From an uncultured Porphyromonadaceae bacterium (lineage in GTDB: Bacteria > Bacteroidota > Bacteroidia > Bacteroidales > Muribaculaceae), in NCBI GenBank assembly GCA_947175425.1, contig CAMWMR010000007.1, positions 1 through 64,000 on the forward strand: a stretch of DNA of 64,000 nt, read 5' to 3'. The position numbers and the translations under genes were made by a program. This document shows positions 26,129 to 33,397 of the stretch, in pieces. The number at the start of each line of letters is the position of its first letter. Positions within the stretch are counted from its first letter, which is position 1. The notes under the pieces were generated by a model that worked only from the letters and a program-made list of their open reading frames with translations, was not told the DNA's origin and searched no databases.

Positions 26129-26308
26129 ATGAAAAAGGCATTTCAACTTTTTTCAATTCTTTTTGGAGAATCGGCTATTATCGGTAATCCCGGTAAATCG
26201 GAATCAGCTTGTGCTTTTGCATGCTGCATCGAAACACTTAAAAACCAAACAATTCCGGCAACAAGCTGTCAACAATACAACTATCTGCCTGTAACCGTCC
26301 ACGATTAA
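26129..26308 (+). CDS. small ORF (59 aa), possible Cys-rich peptide or lipoprotein remnant
   Basis: A short frame from ATG at 26129 to TAA at 26306-26308, directly behind a consensus promoter. The N-terminus (MKKAFQLFSILFGES) resembles the signal start of the lipoprotein downstream at 26471 (MKKFPSLFSILIAST). The two genes share TTTTCAATTCT there. The rest is unrelated and contains CAFACC and a further Cys. It could be a small secreted peptide, a leader, or the frameshifted stump of a third lipoprotein copy. I do not know a family for it. Confidence 0.35.
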   Translation: MKKAFQLFSILFGESAIIGNPGKSESACAFACCIETLKNQTIPATSCQQYNYLPVTVHD

Positions 26309-26357
26309 GCGGCTTGTCCTTATAGGGCAAGTCAATGCCAATCCATGAAAAACTATC

Positions 26358-26373
26358 GCCGGAATATTCCGGC
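26358..26373. repeat. 16-bp perfect palindrome before the LRR lipoprotein gene
   Basis: GCCGGAATATTCCGGC is self-complementary, about 100 nt before the lipoprotein start. Its right half and following bases (TTCCGGCAAGCTGT) echo a copy near 26253 (TTCCGGCAACAAGCTGT). It could be a regulator binding site; no known site is recognised. Confidence 0.45.
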
Positions 26374-26470
26374 AAGCTGTAAACATTAAACACAAAGAAC
26401 ACAATCCTTGAAACCACTGCTCTCATTTTTGCAGTCTATTCTGTTAATAACCAACTTAATAATTCACATC

Positions 26471-27349
26471 ATGAAGAAGTTCCCTTCTTTATTTTCAATT
26501 CTGATTGCAAGCACTGCACTGTTTGCCTGCTCCGAAGATCCCGAACCCGTTCCCGCCTGCGGTGTGGCCGAATGCGACTCTATTGCCGTTGCCGACCTCA
26601 TCACCGCTTTCAGTCTTGACGAAACCGCAGGGCTTAAGGCCAACGACATTGACACCTGGAAAGGAGTATCGCTGCAATTTTTCCCGATAGAGAAAAAATT
26701 CCGCGTTGTAGGAATCGAGTTCAACAACGCCAGCCAAAAGAAAGGTCTGGCCATTCCGGCAACGGTGGCTAACCTCACTCACATGCAGTCGTTTATCCTC
26801 AAAGTTACCGACTGCACCAAGCCGGTTCTCGACAACGCTATTTTTACTCTTCCGTTGGAAAAGCTTGTTGTATGCGGCACTTACGCCAAGACGGGCGGCG
26901 CAAACGAGCTTCCCTACAAATCGATGGGCGATGTTCCCGCCGATTTAATGAAGCTTAAATCAACTGTAAAAGATCTTCAGCTCTCGTTGCGTCTCGGTGG
27001 CGATATTCCTGCCGAACTCGCTGATTGGAACGCCAATATCAATCTTTCGGACAACGCATTCACAGGTATGGTTCCCTTGTTTGTCCGCGACTTCAAGAAC
27101 CCGCTGGATCTCTCAGGCTGCCAGTTTACCGATATGGATTGGCGAATTTATACCGAAGAAAAAGGTAATATTCCCAACCTTACCTACAATCTGCTTCCTG
27201 TGGATGTTTCCGACGACATTATAGAGAAGTTCACCGAAGTTCTGCGCACCAACTATTTCCCGCAGTATAATCTTCAGGGTGAAGTCCTTCCCGGCAATCT
27301 TCCCGAAGAAGAGCCCGAAGAACCCGAGGAATCCGAAGACGCCGAATAA
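26471..27349 (+). CDS. surface lipoprotein with plant-type leucine-rich repeats, copy 1
   Basis: A 292-aa lipoprotein. The signal peptide ends in LFAC (Cys20) followed by SEDPEP, an acidic Bacteroidetes surface-export signal. I chose the ATG at 26471 because the upstream in-frame start adds residues before the MKK signal start. The mature part contains LRR-like segments including LGGDIPAELADWNANINLSDNAF and GMVPLF, close to the plant-type consensus (LxGxIPxxLxxL, NxFxGxVP). A DMDWRIYTEE block and an acidic C-terminal tail follow. LRR surface lipoproteins usually bind proteins or glycans; the partner here is unknown. It has its own strong terminator. Confidence 0.75.
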   Translation: MKKFPSLFSILIASTALFACSEDPEPVPACGVAECDSIAVADLITAFSLDETAGLKANDIDTWKGVSLQFFPIEKKFRVVGIEFNNASQKKGLAIPATVANLTHMQSFILKVTDCTKPVLDNAIFTLPLEKLVVCGTYAKTGGANELPYKSMGDVPADLMKLKSTVKDLQLSLRLGGDIPAELADWNANINLSDNAFTGMVPLFVRDFKNPLDLSGCQFTDMDWRIYTEEKGNIPNLTYNLLPVDVSDDIIEKFTEVLRTNYFPQYNLQGEVLPGNLPEEEPEEPEESEDAE

Positions 27350-27353
27350 AACC

Positions 27354-27395
27354 ATTAATTGCGTACTGTACCTTGCAGTACGGTACGCAATTAAT
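27354..27395 (+). terminator. terminator after LRR lipoprotein copy 1
   Basis: An 18-bp inverted repeat (one G-T pair) closes a 6-nt loop; the arms start with ATTAATTGCGTAC. No long T run follows, so its efficiency is uncertain. Confidence 0.65.
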
Positions 27396-27451
27396 TACTC
27401 CTTGAGCCATTAAAACAAACTATATACCATCAATCTAATTCATTTTCCAAA

Positions 27452-28297
27452 ATGAAAAAGCTTATTGTTTTTTTTACTGTTTTGCTTGCGGGCACTGCAT
27501 TTTTTGCTTGTTCGGATGATCCCGAACCGTTTCCTGCATGCGGTGTCGACGAAGGTGACTCTATTGCTGTTGCCGACCTTGTTGCCGCTTTTAGTTTAGA
27601 TGAAACTCTCGGTCTAAAGGCCGATGATATAGACACATGGGAAGGTGTGTCGTTTGAATTCGATGCTGTTGAAAAGAAATTCCGTGTTGTAACACTCGAG
27701 TTCAAGAAAGCCAATCAACAAAAAGGACTTCCTCTTCCCGGTACAATGGCAAATCTCACTCATTTACGAGAATTTACGCTAATAGTTGGTAGTTGTATCG
27801 GACCGATACTTGACAACTGCATATTTGATCTTCCTTTGGAAAAGCTTACTCTGCGAGGGCAGTATCCTGAACCGGGTGACAAAAATTTCGAACCCGATAA
27901 AGAGACCGGATTGCCCTTTAAACCTATGGGAGAATTGTCAAAAGACGTTGTAAAGCTTAAACCGACAATTAAAGAATTGTGGTTGGAGTTACGCCTCGGT
28001 GGCGAGATTCCGGAAGAAATAACTGAATTGGATGCCAAGATAATTCTTGCAGGTAACGCATTTACCGGTAAAGTGCCTCTCTTTGTGCGCGACTGTAAAT
28101 ATCCATTAAATTTGGCTACCTGTCAATTTACAGAGATGGATTGGCGAATTTATAGCGATAATATTGGAAATATCCCTAAGCTTTATAACAATTACATGAC
28201 GAGGGATGTCCCCGAAGAAGTTAAAGAGAAATATATGGACGTTTTGCGCTCCGACTATTTCCCGCAATACGAACTTCCGGTAAATACAGAAGAATAG
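27452..28297 (+). CDS. surface lipoprotein with plant-type leucine-rich repeats, copy 2
   Basis: A 281-aa paralogue of the preceding gene, aligning nearly end to end: LAGTAFFAC (Cys20) then SDDPEPFPACGVDE, the same SIAVADLVAAFSLDET block, LRLGGEIPEEI with NAFTGKVPLFVRD, and the QFTEMDWRIYS segment. The acidic residues after Cys20 predict surface exposure. It lacks the acidic tail of copy 1 and carries an extra segment near residues 145-160 (DKNFEPDKETGLP). It is followed after 26 nt by the large lipoprotein gene, so those two are likely one unit. The tandem pair arose by duplication, then diverged. Function is unknown. Confidence 0.75.
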   Translation: MKKLIVFFTVLLAGTAFFACSDDPEPFPACGVDEGDSIAVADLVAAFSLDETLGLKADDIDTWEGVSFEFDAVEKKFRVVTLEFKKANQQKGLPLPGTMANLTHLREFTLIVGSCIGPILDNCIFDLPLEKLTLRGQYPEPGDKNFEPDKETGLPFKPMGELSKDVVKLKPTIKELWLELRLGGEIPEEITELDAKIILAGNAFTGKVPLFVRDCKYPLNLATCQFTEMDWRIYSDNIGNIPKLYNNYMTRDVPEEVKEKYMDVLRSDYFPQYELPVNTEE

Positions 28298-28323
28298 AAT
28301 ATTAATCAATTACATAACATGTT

Positions 28324-30054
28324 ATGAAAAAGTTTTTGCTTATATTATGTATAGCATGTATAGTGTGTGCATGTAATGAAGAACTGCCGGTGAGACAGCC
28401 GCTGCAATCTCCAAGCTCAAGGAGCTTTGTAACCCAAGGAACGCAATCAGTTTCCAATCCCGATTTGATTGACAATTGGGAAAATGTTAAGGAAATCAAG
28501 CTAAACCGCAGTACCGATAATGTGGTGGCTGCCCCATGGGCTGCAGGTACCCAAAGCCCGCTTTCGGAGGCTTTTCGTACCGATATTAAGAAAGCCAATG
28601 GTTGGACAATGCTTTTTCATTCTTTTGAAAAAGTAGGGAAAGACGCAGGACAGAACTATATGTGCTTTTACAATTATTTCACCGGAGTACTCAAAGTATT
28701 CTATTATTATGAATACAATGTTGGCGCTTCCATGTCGCAGTGGGTATTGAAGTATGACGGTGTAGGATTACTCCAAGTATTGGATAATCCCGGATTCTAT
28801 TGCCTTGCCGATGATCAGCCTTCAACGAATACATCCAATACATTGTACCTTTCCAATGAAAGCGGTGTTCAAAATGGAGCACTGACTCAAGGGTGGAATG
28901 GCTTTGAATATCAAGTGCCACGCTATAGTATAAATCAAAAGCCCTTATCATCCTTTTCAATCAATTCGGTGTCAAGTTTCTATACGAATTACCAATTTGT
29001 GGGAAATGCTAAATTTGATACTTCAGGGACTATAACTTCTTTAACAACGCCTCGTCCTCAATCAAGGGCTGGCGAATCAGAACAAACGGAACAATCAAGT
29101 ATTTATGCTTTGAATCAGGAGAAAGCCCAAAATCAGGTTAAAAGTTTAGGTGGAGTTATTGAAGTCGGCCAACATGTTGCCGAATTCTTTGGCCCGGTAG
29201 GAAAGGTTGTTAGTCTTGCCTTGGGTGCAGCCAAAACAATCTTCAAAAAGAGTACGGCAATGGAGTATGTAACAGAATCCAATGCTCGTTTCGAAAGTCT
29301 CGGTACGATGTCTCTAACAGGGGCCGGCTCTATTCAAATTACAAATAACGTATCACCAATTGCGTTTAATTTCAGTGATGTCTCAGCTTCAAATGTAGTT
29401 GCTTCCGCACAATTGAATTCGTCCGAGCCATTTACATTAGGAGTTTGGACAATTAAGAAGCGTCCCAAGTTGTATGTAAATCTTATAACACCTGTGACAA
29501 TGGACCGTATAGACGATTCCAATGAGGATGGTCTTGAGTTCTACGGTACTACTGTCTTTCCAGAGGTTGTTCGATACGACACTCCCGAAGTTGTGTTTAA
29601 TCCTATTATCAAGCAGTATATCAAAAGTTACAATGTGTCTGTTAAGTGGGTTGATTACAAGCCTGAAAACGAGACATATACAAATTATTATAATAATTCT
29701 TTCAGAAAGCCTTTTGCTGCTGATAAATTAATAGCAGGAAAGATGCCATATTCGTTATATGAACCGACTGAATACAAACAGTCTATATATCGAGTAACAT
29801 CAATTCGTTCACGCGATGTAGACAGCAACACAAGGTACTACTTTAATTGGAAGAATATTGTTACAGGCAGAACAATTGCCTATGTTACAGTTTCAATGAA
29901 TGTGAACTATTTAGGCAATCAATTTACAATTACTGAAACTCGTCGATATGAACCCGAGCTTGCTGTGGATCCGGGTTCAAGCATGAACATACTTCACAAT
30001 CCGCCATATTACTATGTGATAAACAGCGGATTGGATGGTGCTGCGAATTATTAA
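28324..30054 (+). CDS. large surface lipoprotein, unrecognised
   Basis: A 576-aa lipoprotein: signal peptide with IVCAC (Cys17) then NEE, acidic as expected for surface export. Nothing in it matches a family I can name. It is rich in aromatic residues and Ser/Thr/Asn; an FYNYFTGVLKVFYYYEY segment (~residues 118-134) and a central Gly/Ala stretch (FGPVGKVVSLALGAAKTIF) are notable. The bases are clearly AT-richer than in the neighbouring core genes and use many A/T-ending codons, suggesting acquisition by transfer. It follows LRR copy 2 by 26 nt. Together the three look like a surface-protein cassette. Confidence 0.65.
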   Translation: MKKFLLILCIACIVCACNEELPVRQPLQSPSSRSFVTQGTQSVSNPDLIDNWENVKEIKLNRSTDNVVAAPWAAGTQSPLSEAFRTDIKKANGWTMLFHSFEKVGKDAGQNYMCFYNYFTGVLKVFYYYEYNVGASMSQWVLKYDGVGLLQVLDNPGFYCLADDQPSTNTSNTLYLSNESGVQNGALTQGWNGFEYQVPRYSINQKPLSSFSINSVSSFYTNYQFVGNAKFDTSGTITSLTTPRPQSRAGESEQTEQSSIYALNQEKAQNQVKSLGGVIEVGQHVAEFFGPVGKVVSLALGAAKTIFKKSTAMEYVTESNARFESLGTMSLTGAGSIQITNNVSPIAFNFSDVSASNVVASAQLNSSEPFTLGVWTIKKRPKLYVNLITPVTMDRIDDSNEDGLEFYGTTVFPEVVRYDTPEVVFNPIIKQYIKSYNVSVKWVDYKPENETYTNYYNNSFRKPFAADKLIAGKMPYSLYEPTEYKQSIYRVTSIRSRDVDSNTRYYFNWKNIVTGRTIAYVTVSMNVNYLGNQFTITETRRYEPELAVDPGSSMNILHNPPYYYVINSGLDGAANY

Positions 30055-30082
30055 GATTGATTATATTTCAGTAGTGAAAGAG

Positions 30083-30115
30083 AGCGGGGTGCGTTGTGAG
30101 ACGCGCCCCGCTTTT
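30083..30115 (+). terminator. terminator after the surface-lipoprotein cassette
   Basis: AGCGGGGTGCG pairs with CGCGCCCCGCT (one G-T pair) around an 8-nt loop, followed by T4. Confidence 0.85.
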
Positions 30116-30168
30116 CGGTTAAACAACAGTAAATTCAAACGCGCCTGAGCGCGGAATGGTATGTGTTT

Positions 30169-30477
30169 TTAAATAAAATCGCGAACCATATGTTCAAGTT
30201 CTCCAAAAGGCTTTGCTCCGCTGTCTTTCCAAGCAACTGCGCCGTCCTTGAAGAGGACGTAGGTAGGATAGGAATCTACCTTATATGCTTTCATAAGGTC
30301 TTGATTGGCCGTGCCGTCAACGGCAACTACATTAGCTTTGTCGGCCAGGCGCTGACGGAGCTGTTCCAAAGTGGCGAGCGACTCCTCGCATTTTGCGCAT
30401 CCGGGGCGATAGAACTCCACAAGAGTGGGTTTTGCCTCGGCCAAGAGTTGCGAAAGATTTATATTGTTAGGTGTCAT
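30169..30477 (-). CDS. thioredoxin-like protein with CAKC site
   Basis: A 102-aa thioredoxin-fold protein without signal peptide, so cytoplasmic. The redox site is GCAKC (Cys27, Cys30) instead of WCGPC; the cis-Pro is in VDSYPTYVLF. The two Cys are in the right place, so it is probably redox active, though with a changed potential and without the conserved Trp. It lies 22 nt after the canonical thioredoxin gene and is likely cotranscribed. Specialised thioredoxin partners of this kind are usually dedicated to one client; the client is not visible here. Confidence 0.85.
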   Translation of the reverse strand: MTPNNINLSQLLAEAKPTLVEFYRPGCAKCEESLATLEQLRQRLADKANVVAVDGTANQDLMKAYKVDSYPTYVLFKDGAVAWKDSGAKPFGELEHMVRDFI

Positions 30478-30499
30478 AATAATCGGAATTTACAATAAA

Positions 30500-30817
30500 T
30501 TAAAATTCATCGCTTTTTGTTTTCTGATGGTCGCGAATGCGCTGTTCCAGTTCTTCGGCCGACTGCACGCCGACAGTACGCCACACCGCCTCGCCGTTTT
30601 TGAACAGAATCAAGGTAGGCACCGATCGCACATTGTACTGTGCAGCGAGGCGCTGTTCCTTGTCGATGTCCACTTTGAGGATGTTTGCCATGTCGCCGAC
30701 ACGCTGTTTAACCTCTTCGAGTATAGGGCCTTGCACACGGCACGGGCCGCACCAGGTTGCGAAAAAATCTACCAAAGTAGGTTTGTTTTGCTGAATAAGT
30801 TCGTTGAAATCGCTCAT
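30500..30817 (-). CDS. thioredoxin
   Basis: A 105-aa cytoplasmic thioredoxin with the classical WCGPC site (Cys23, Cys26) after LVDFFAT, the cis-Pro segment VRSVPTLILF and a normal C-terminus. It reduces protein disulfides using electrons from thioredoxin reductase; no trxB is in this window. It is the first gene of a two-gene unit with the CAKC protein. The 3' end of this unit meets the terminator of the plus-strand cassette. Confidence 0.92.
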   Translation of the reverse strand: MSDFNELIQQNKPTLVDFFATWCGPCRVQGPILEEVKQRVGDMANILKVDIDKEQRLAAQYNVRSVPTLILFKNGEAVWRTVGVQSAEELEQRIRDHQKTKSDEF

Positions 30818-31059
30818 ATGTGGATGTGTTATAAAGTTACTTAGTCAATAGAGAAAACGAACGAAGTATCTTAAAAGTTCAAAGTATCGGAAACTGTTTA
30901 AAATTCATATTACTTTGCTTTTGAGAGTCTTGTCGGTGTCTTTTTGTTTATTCTTCATTTTGTGGCTACAGCTGCGGTCTCTCATCACAAACAAAAATCC
31001 ATGCGGCAAACCCTCTCAAAAACTGCATCATAATAAATTTAAACAGTTTCTTAAAAAAC

Positions 31060-31090
31060 TTGCATTTTTCAAGGGAAATTCCTATTTTTG
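31060..31090 (+). promoter_or_regulatory. promoter of rel
   Basis: TTGC at 31060-31063 and TATTTTTG at 31083-31090 are 19 nt apart, a near-consensus Bacteroidetes promoter. The start codon is 33 nt downstream. The rest of the 306-nt gap 30818-31123 holds no supported gene; a short Leu/Phe-rich frame in it has no ATG. Confidence 0.55.
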
Positions 31091-31123
31091 TAGTTAATTG
31101 CGCTTATTAAACACTGCGGTACT

Positions 31124-33394
31124 ATGGAAACAACAGTTATGCCCAATCCCCGTGAAGATGACAAGATGATAGAGGCTGCCTATGGCGAGCTTCTGGAGGG
31201 TTATCTACGCAGCAATCACCGTAAAAAAGTTGAGATAATAGAGCGAGCCTTCAAGTTTGCGCGGGAGGCTCACCGTGGTGTGCGGCGTCGGTCGGGCGAG
31301 CCGTATATAATGCATCCCATAGCCGTGGCTCGCATAGTATCGCAGGAAATAGGGCTTGGTTCCACAAGCATTTGTGCTGCGCTGCTGCACGATGTTGTTG
31401 AGGATACCGAGTATACCGTTGAGGATATAGAGCAGAACTTCGGGGCCAAGATAGCGCAGTTGGTTGAAGGGCTAACCAAAATTTCGGGCGGTATTTTCGG
31501 CGACAAGGCCTCGGTGCAGGCCGAGAATTTCCGCAAGCTGCTGCTTACCATGAGCGAGGATATTCGCGTTGTGCTTATCAAAATGGCCGACCGCCTGCAC
31601 AACATGCGCACTCTGGGCTCGATGGCTCCCAACAAGCGCTATAAAATTGCCGGCGAAACCTTGTATATATACGCTCCGTTGGCGCATCGTCTTGGCTTGT
31701 TTGCAATTAAGACAGAGCTTGAGGATTTGAGTTTCAAGCATGAGCATCCCGATATTTACGACGAAATAGAGCGAAAAATACGGCAGACACAGGAGCGCCG
31801 CACAATGGTGTACTCCGATTTTTCGCTGCCCATAAAGGAAAAACTGGACAGCCTTGGAATTAAATACGAGGCAAAGGCAAGGCTCAAGAGTATTTATTCC
31901 ATATATAAAAAAATGGAGGCCAAGCACCTGCCCTTTGAGGAGGTTTACGACCTCTATGCCATGCGTATTGTTTTCGACTGCGAGGACCAGAGCATGGAAA
32001 AAAGCATTTGCTGGAATATCTACTCGGCTATAACCGACCTTTATCAGCTTCATCCGGGGCGTACGCGCGACTGGATTGTCACTCCCAAGGCTAACGGTTA
32101 CCAGGCGCTTCACCTCACCGTAATGGGTCCCGACGGCAACTGGATTGAGGTGCAGATACGCTCGCGGCGAATGGACGAGATTGCCGAAAAAGGCTTTGCC
32201 GCCCACTGGAAGTATAAAATCGGCGAAGGCGACGAGGAATCGGAGCTTAACGCGTGGCTAAAGACTATTAAGGATATTTTGGACAATCCCGAACCGAGTG
32301 CAATAGATTTTTTGAGTACGCTGAAACTCAATCTGTTTGCATCGGAAATTGTGGTTTTTACGCCTGCCGGCGAACTTGTTACGCTCCCCTCGGGGGCTAC
32401 CGTGCTCGACCTTGCTTTCGAGCTTCATTCCGAGCTTGGCCTGCATTGTATTGCCGCAAAGGTAAACCACAAGCTCATGCCTCTGCACTGCGAGCTAAAG
32501 AGCGGCGACCAGGTGGAAATCCTCACGTCCAAAAATCAGGTGCCCCAGGCCGAGTGGGAGAGTTTTCTTGTAACGGCCAAGGCTCGTACGCGCCTGCGCA
32601 AGGGCTTGCGCGCCATGCGTCAGCCGCTTATCGCGCAAGGACGTGAAATGCTTGCCAGGTGGCTTGAGGAAAACGATATACCCGACACCAACCTTGTAAT
32701 TACCAAGCTGCAGGGCCTTTGCCATGTGGGTAATCGCGACGATTTGTGCATGCAGCTTGCTTCGGAGGAAATTGTGCTGGGCGATTTTCTGTTGAAACCG
32801 CTTCGCAAGGCTGCCGCGCTGCCCGTGCAATCGTCGGGACTGTTCTCCAAAATTGTTGCCATAGGCAAAAAAGTAACCGCAACGGTAACGCCCTCGTCCA
32901 AGGAAAAAGAGCTTCCTGCGCCGGAAGTCAAGCCTGTAAATACCAAGCAGATATATCGCCTGTGTACAACTCCCGACGGTTCCAATTTCCGCTTTGCCGA
33001 GTGCTGCTCGCCCATTCCCGGCGATGATGTAATGGGCTTTGTGGCCGATGACGGCATGGTTGAGATTCATGCGCTTGACTGTCCGAGGGCACAGGTGCTC
33101 AAAGCCGGTTTCGGCTCGAGCATAGTGGCCACCGAATGGGCCACCGACGGCGATATACGCTTCCTTGCCCATGTGCGCGTTGAAGGTATCGACCGCCACG
33201 GCATTCTGCAGGACATTACTTTGCTCATATCCACGCACATGGGAATTGACATGCGCAAGCTCACAATCGAGGCAAAGGCCGAGGTGTTCGAGGCCGACCT
33301 GTGGGTGCGCGTGTGCGATGCCGATGTTGTAAACGACCTTTGCCGCCGAATCAAAGCGATTGACGGCGTTACTTCCTCTACACGTATAGTTTGA
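31124..33394 (+). CDS. rel: bifunctional (p)ppGpp synthetase/hydrolase
   Basis: A 756-aa RelA/SpoT-type enzyme that makes and degrades the alarmone (p)ppGpp. Residues ~35-200 hold the HD hydrolase, with His64 and the His89-Asp90 pair (LLHDVVEDT). Residues ~265-400 hold the synthetase, including the YDLYAMRIVFDC, KANGYQALHLTV and IEVQIRS motifs, all intact. The TGS domain is about 405-465, then a zinc-finger-like region with CCSPIPGDD, and the C-terminal ACT domain (~685-756, RVEGIDRHGILQDIT). Both catalytic halves look active, so one enzyme may do both jobs, as in many Bacteroidetes. A 7TM-HD protein gene follows after 3 nt. Confidence 0.95.
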   Translation: METTVMPNPREDDKMIEAAYGELLEGYLRSNHRKKVEIIERAFKFAREAHRGVRRRSGEPYIMHPIAVARIVSQEIGLGSTSICAALLHDVVEDTEYTVEDIEQNFGAKIAQLVEGLTKISGGIFGDKASVQAENFRKLLLTMSEDIRVVLIKMADRLHNMRTLGSMAPNKRYKIAGETLYIYAPLAHRLGLFAIKTELEDLSFKHEHPDIYDEIERKIRQTQERRTMVYSDFSLPIKEKLDSLGIKYEAKARLKSIYSIYKKMEAKHLPFEEVYDLYAMRIVFDCEDQSMEKSICWNIYSAITDLYQLHPGRTRDWIVTPKANGYQALHLTVMGPDGNWIEVQIRSRRMDEIAEKGFAAHWKYKIGEGDEESELNAWLKTIKDILDNPEPSAIDFLSTLKLNLFASEIVVFTPAGELVTLPSGATVLDLAFELHSELGLHCIAAKVNHKLMPLHCELKSGDQVEILTSKNQVPQAEWESFLVTAKARTRLRKGLRAMRQPLIAQGREMLARWLEENDIPDTNLVITKLQGLCHVGNRDDLCMQLASEEIVLGDFLLKPLRKAAALPVQSSGLFSKIVAIGKKVTATVTPSSKEKELPAPEVKPVNTKQIYRLCTTPDGSNFRFAECCSPIPGDDVMGFVADDGMVEIHALDCPRAQVLKAGFGSSIVATEWATDGDIRFLAHVRVEGIDRHGILQDITLLISTHMGIDMRKLTIEAKAEVFEADLWVRVCDADVVNDLCRRIKAIDGVTSSTRIV

Positions 33395-33397
33395 CGT

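Noticed and set aside
26408-26470. Earlier start of LRR lipoprotein copy 1
   Set aside because: The extra 21 residues would precede a normal MKK signal peptide and break the lipoprotein signal layout.
30915-31097. Short Leu/Phe-rich frame before rel
   Set aside because: No ATG start, no ribosome-binding signal, AT-rich, and it overlaps the rel promoter.
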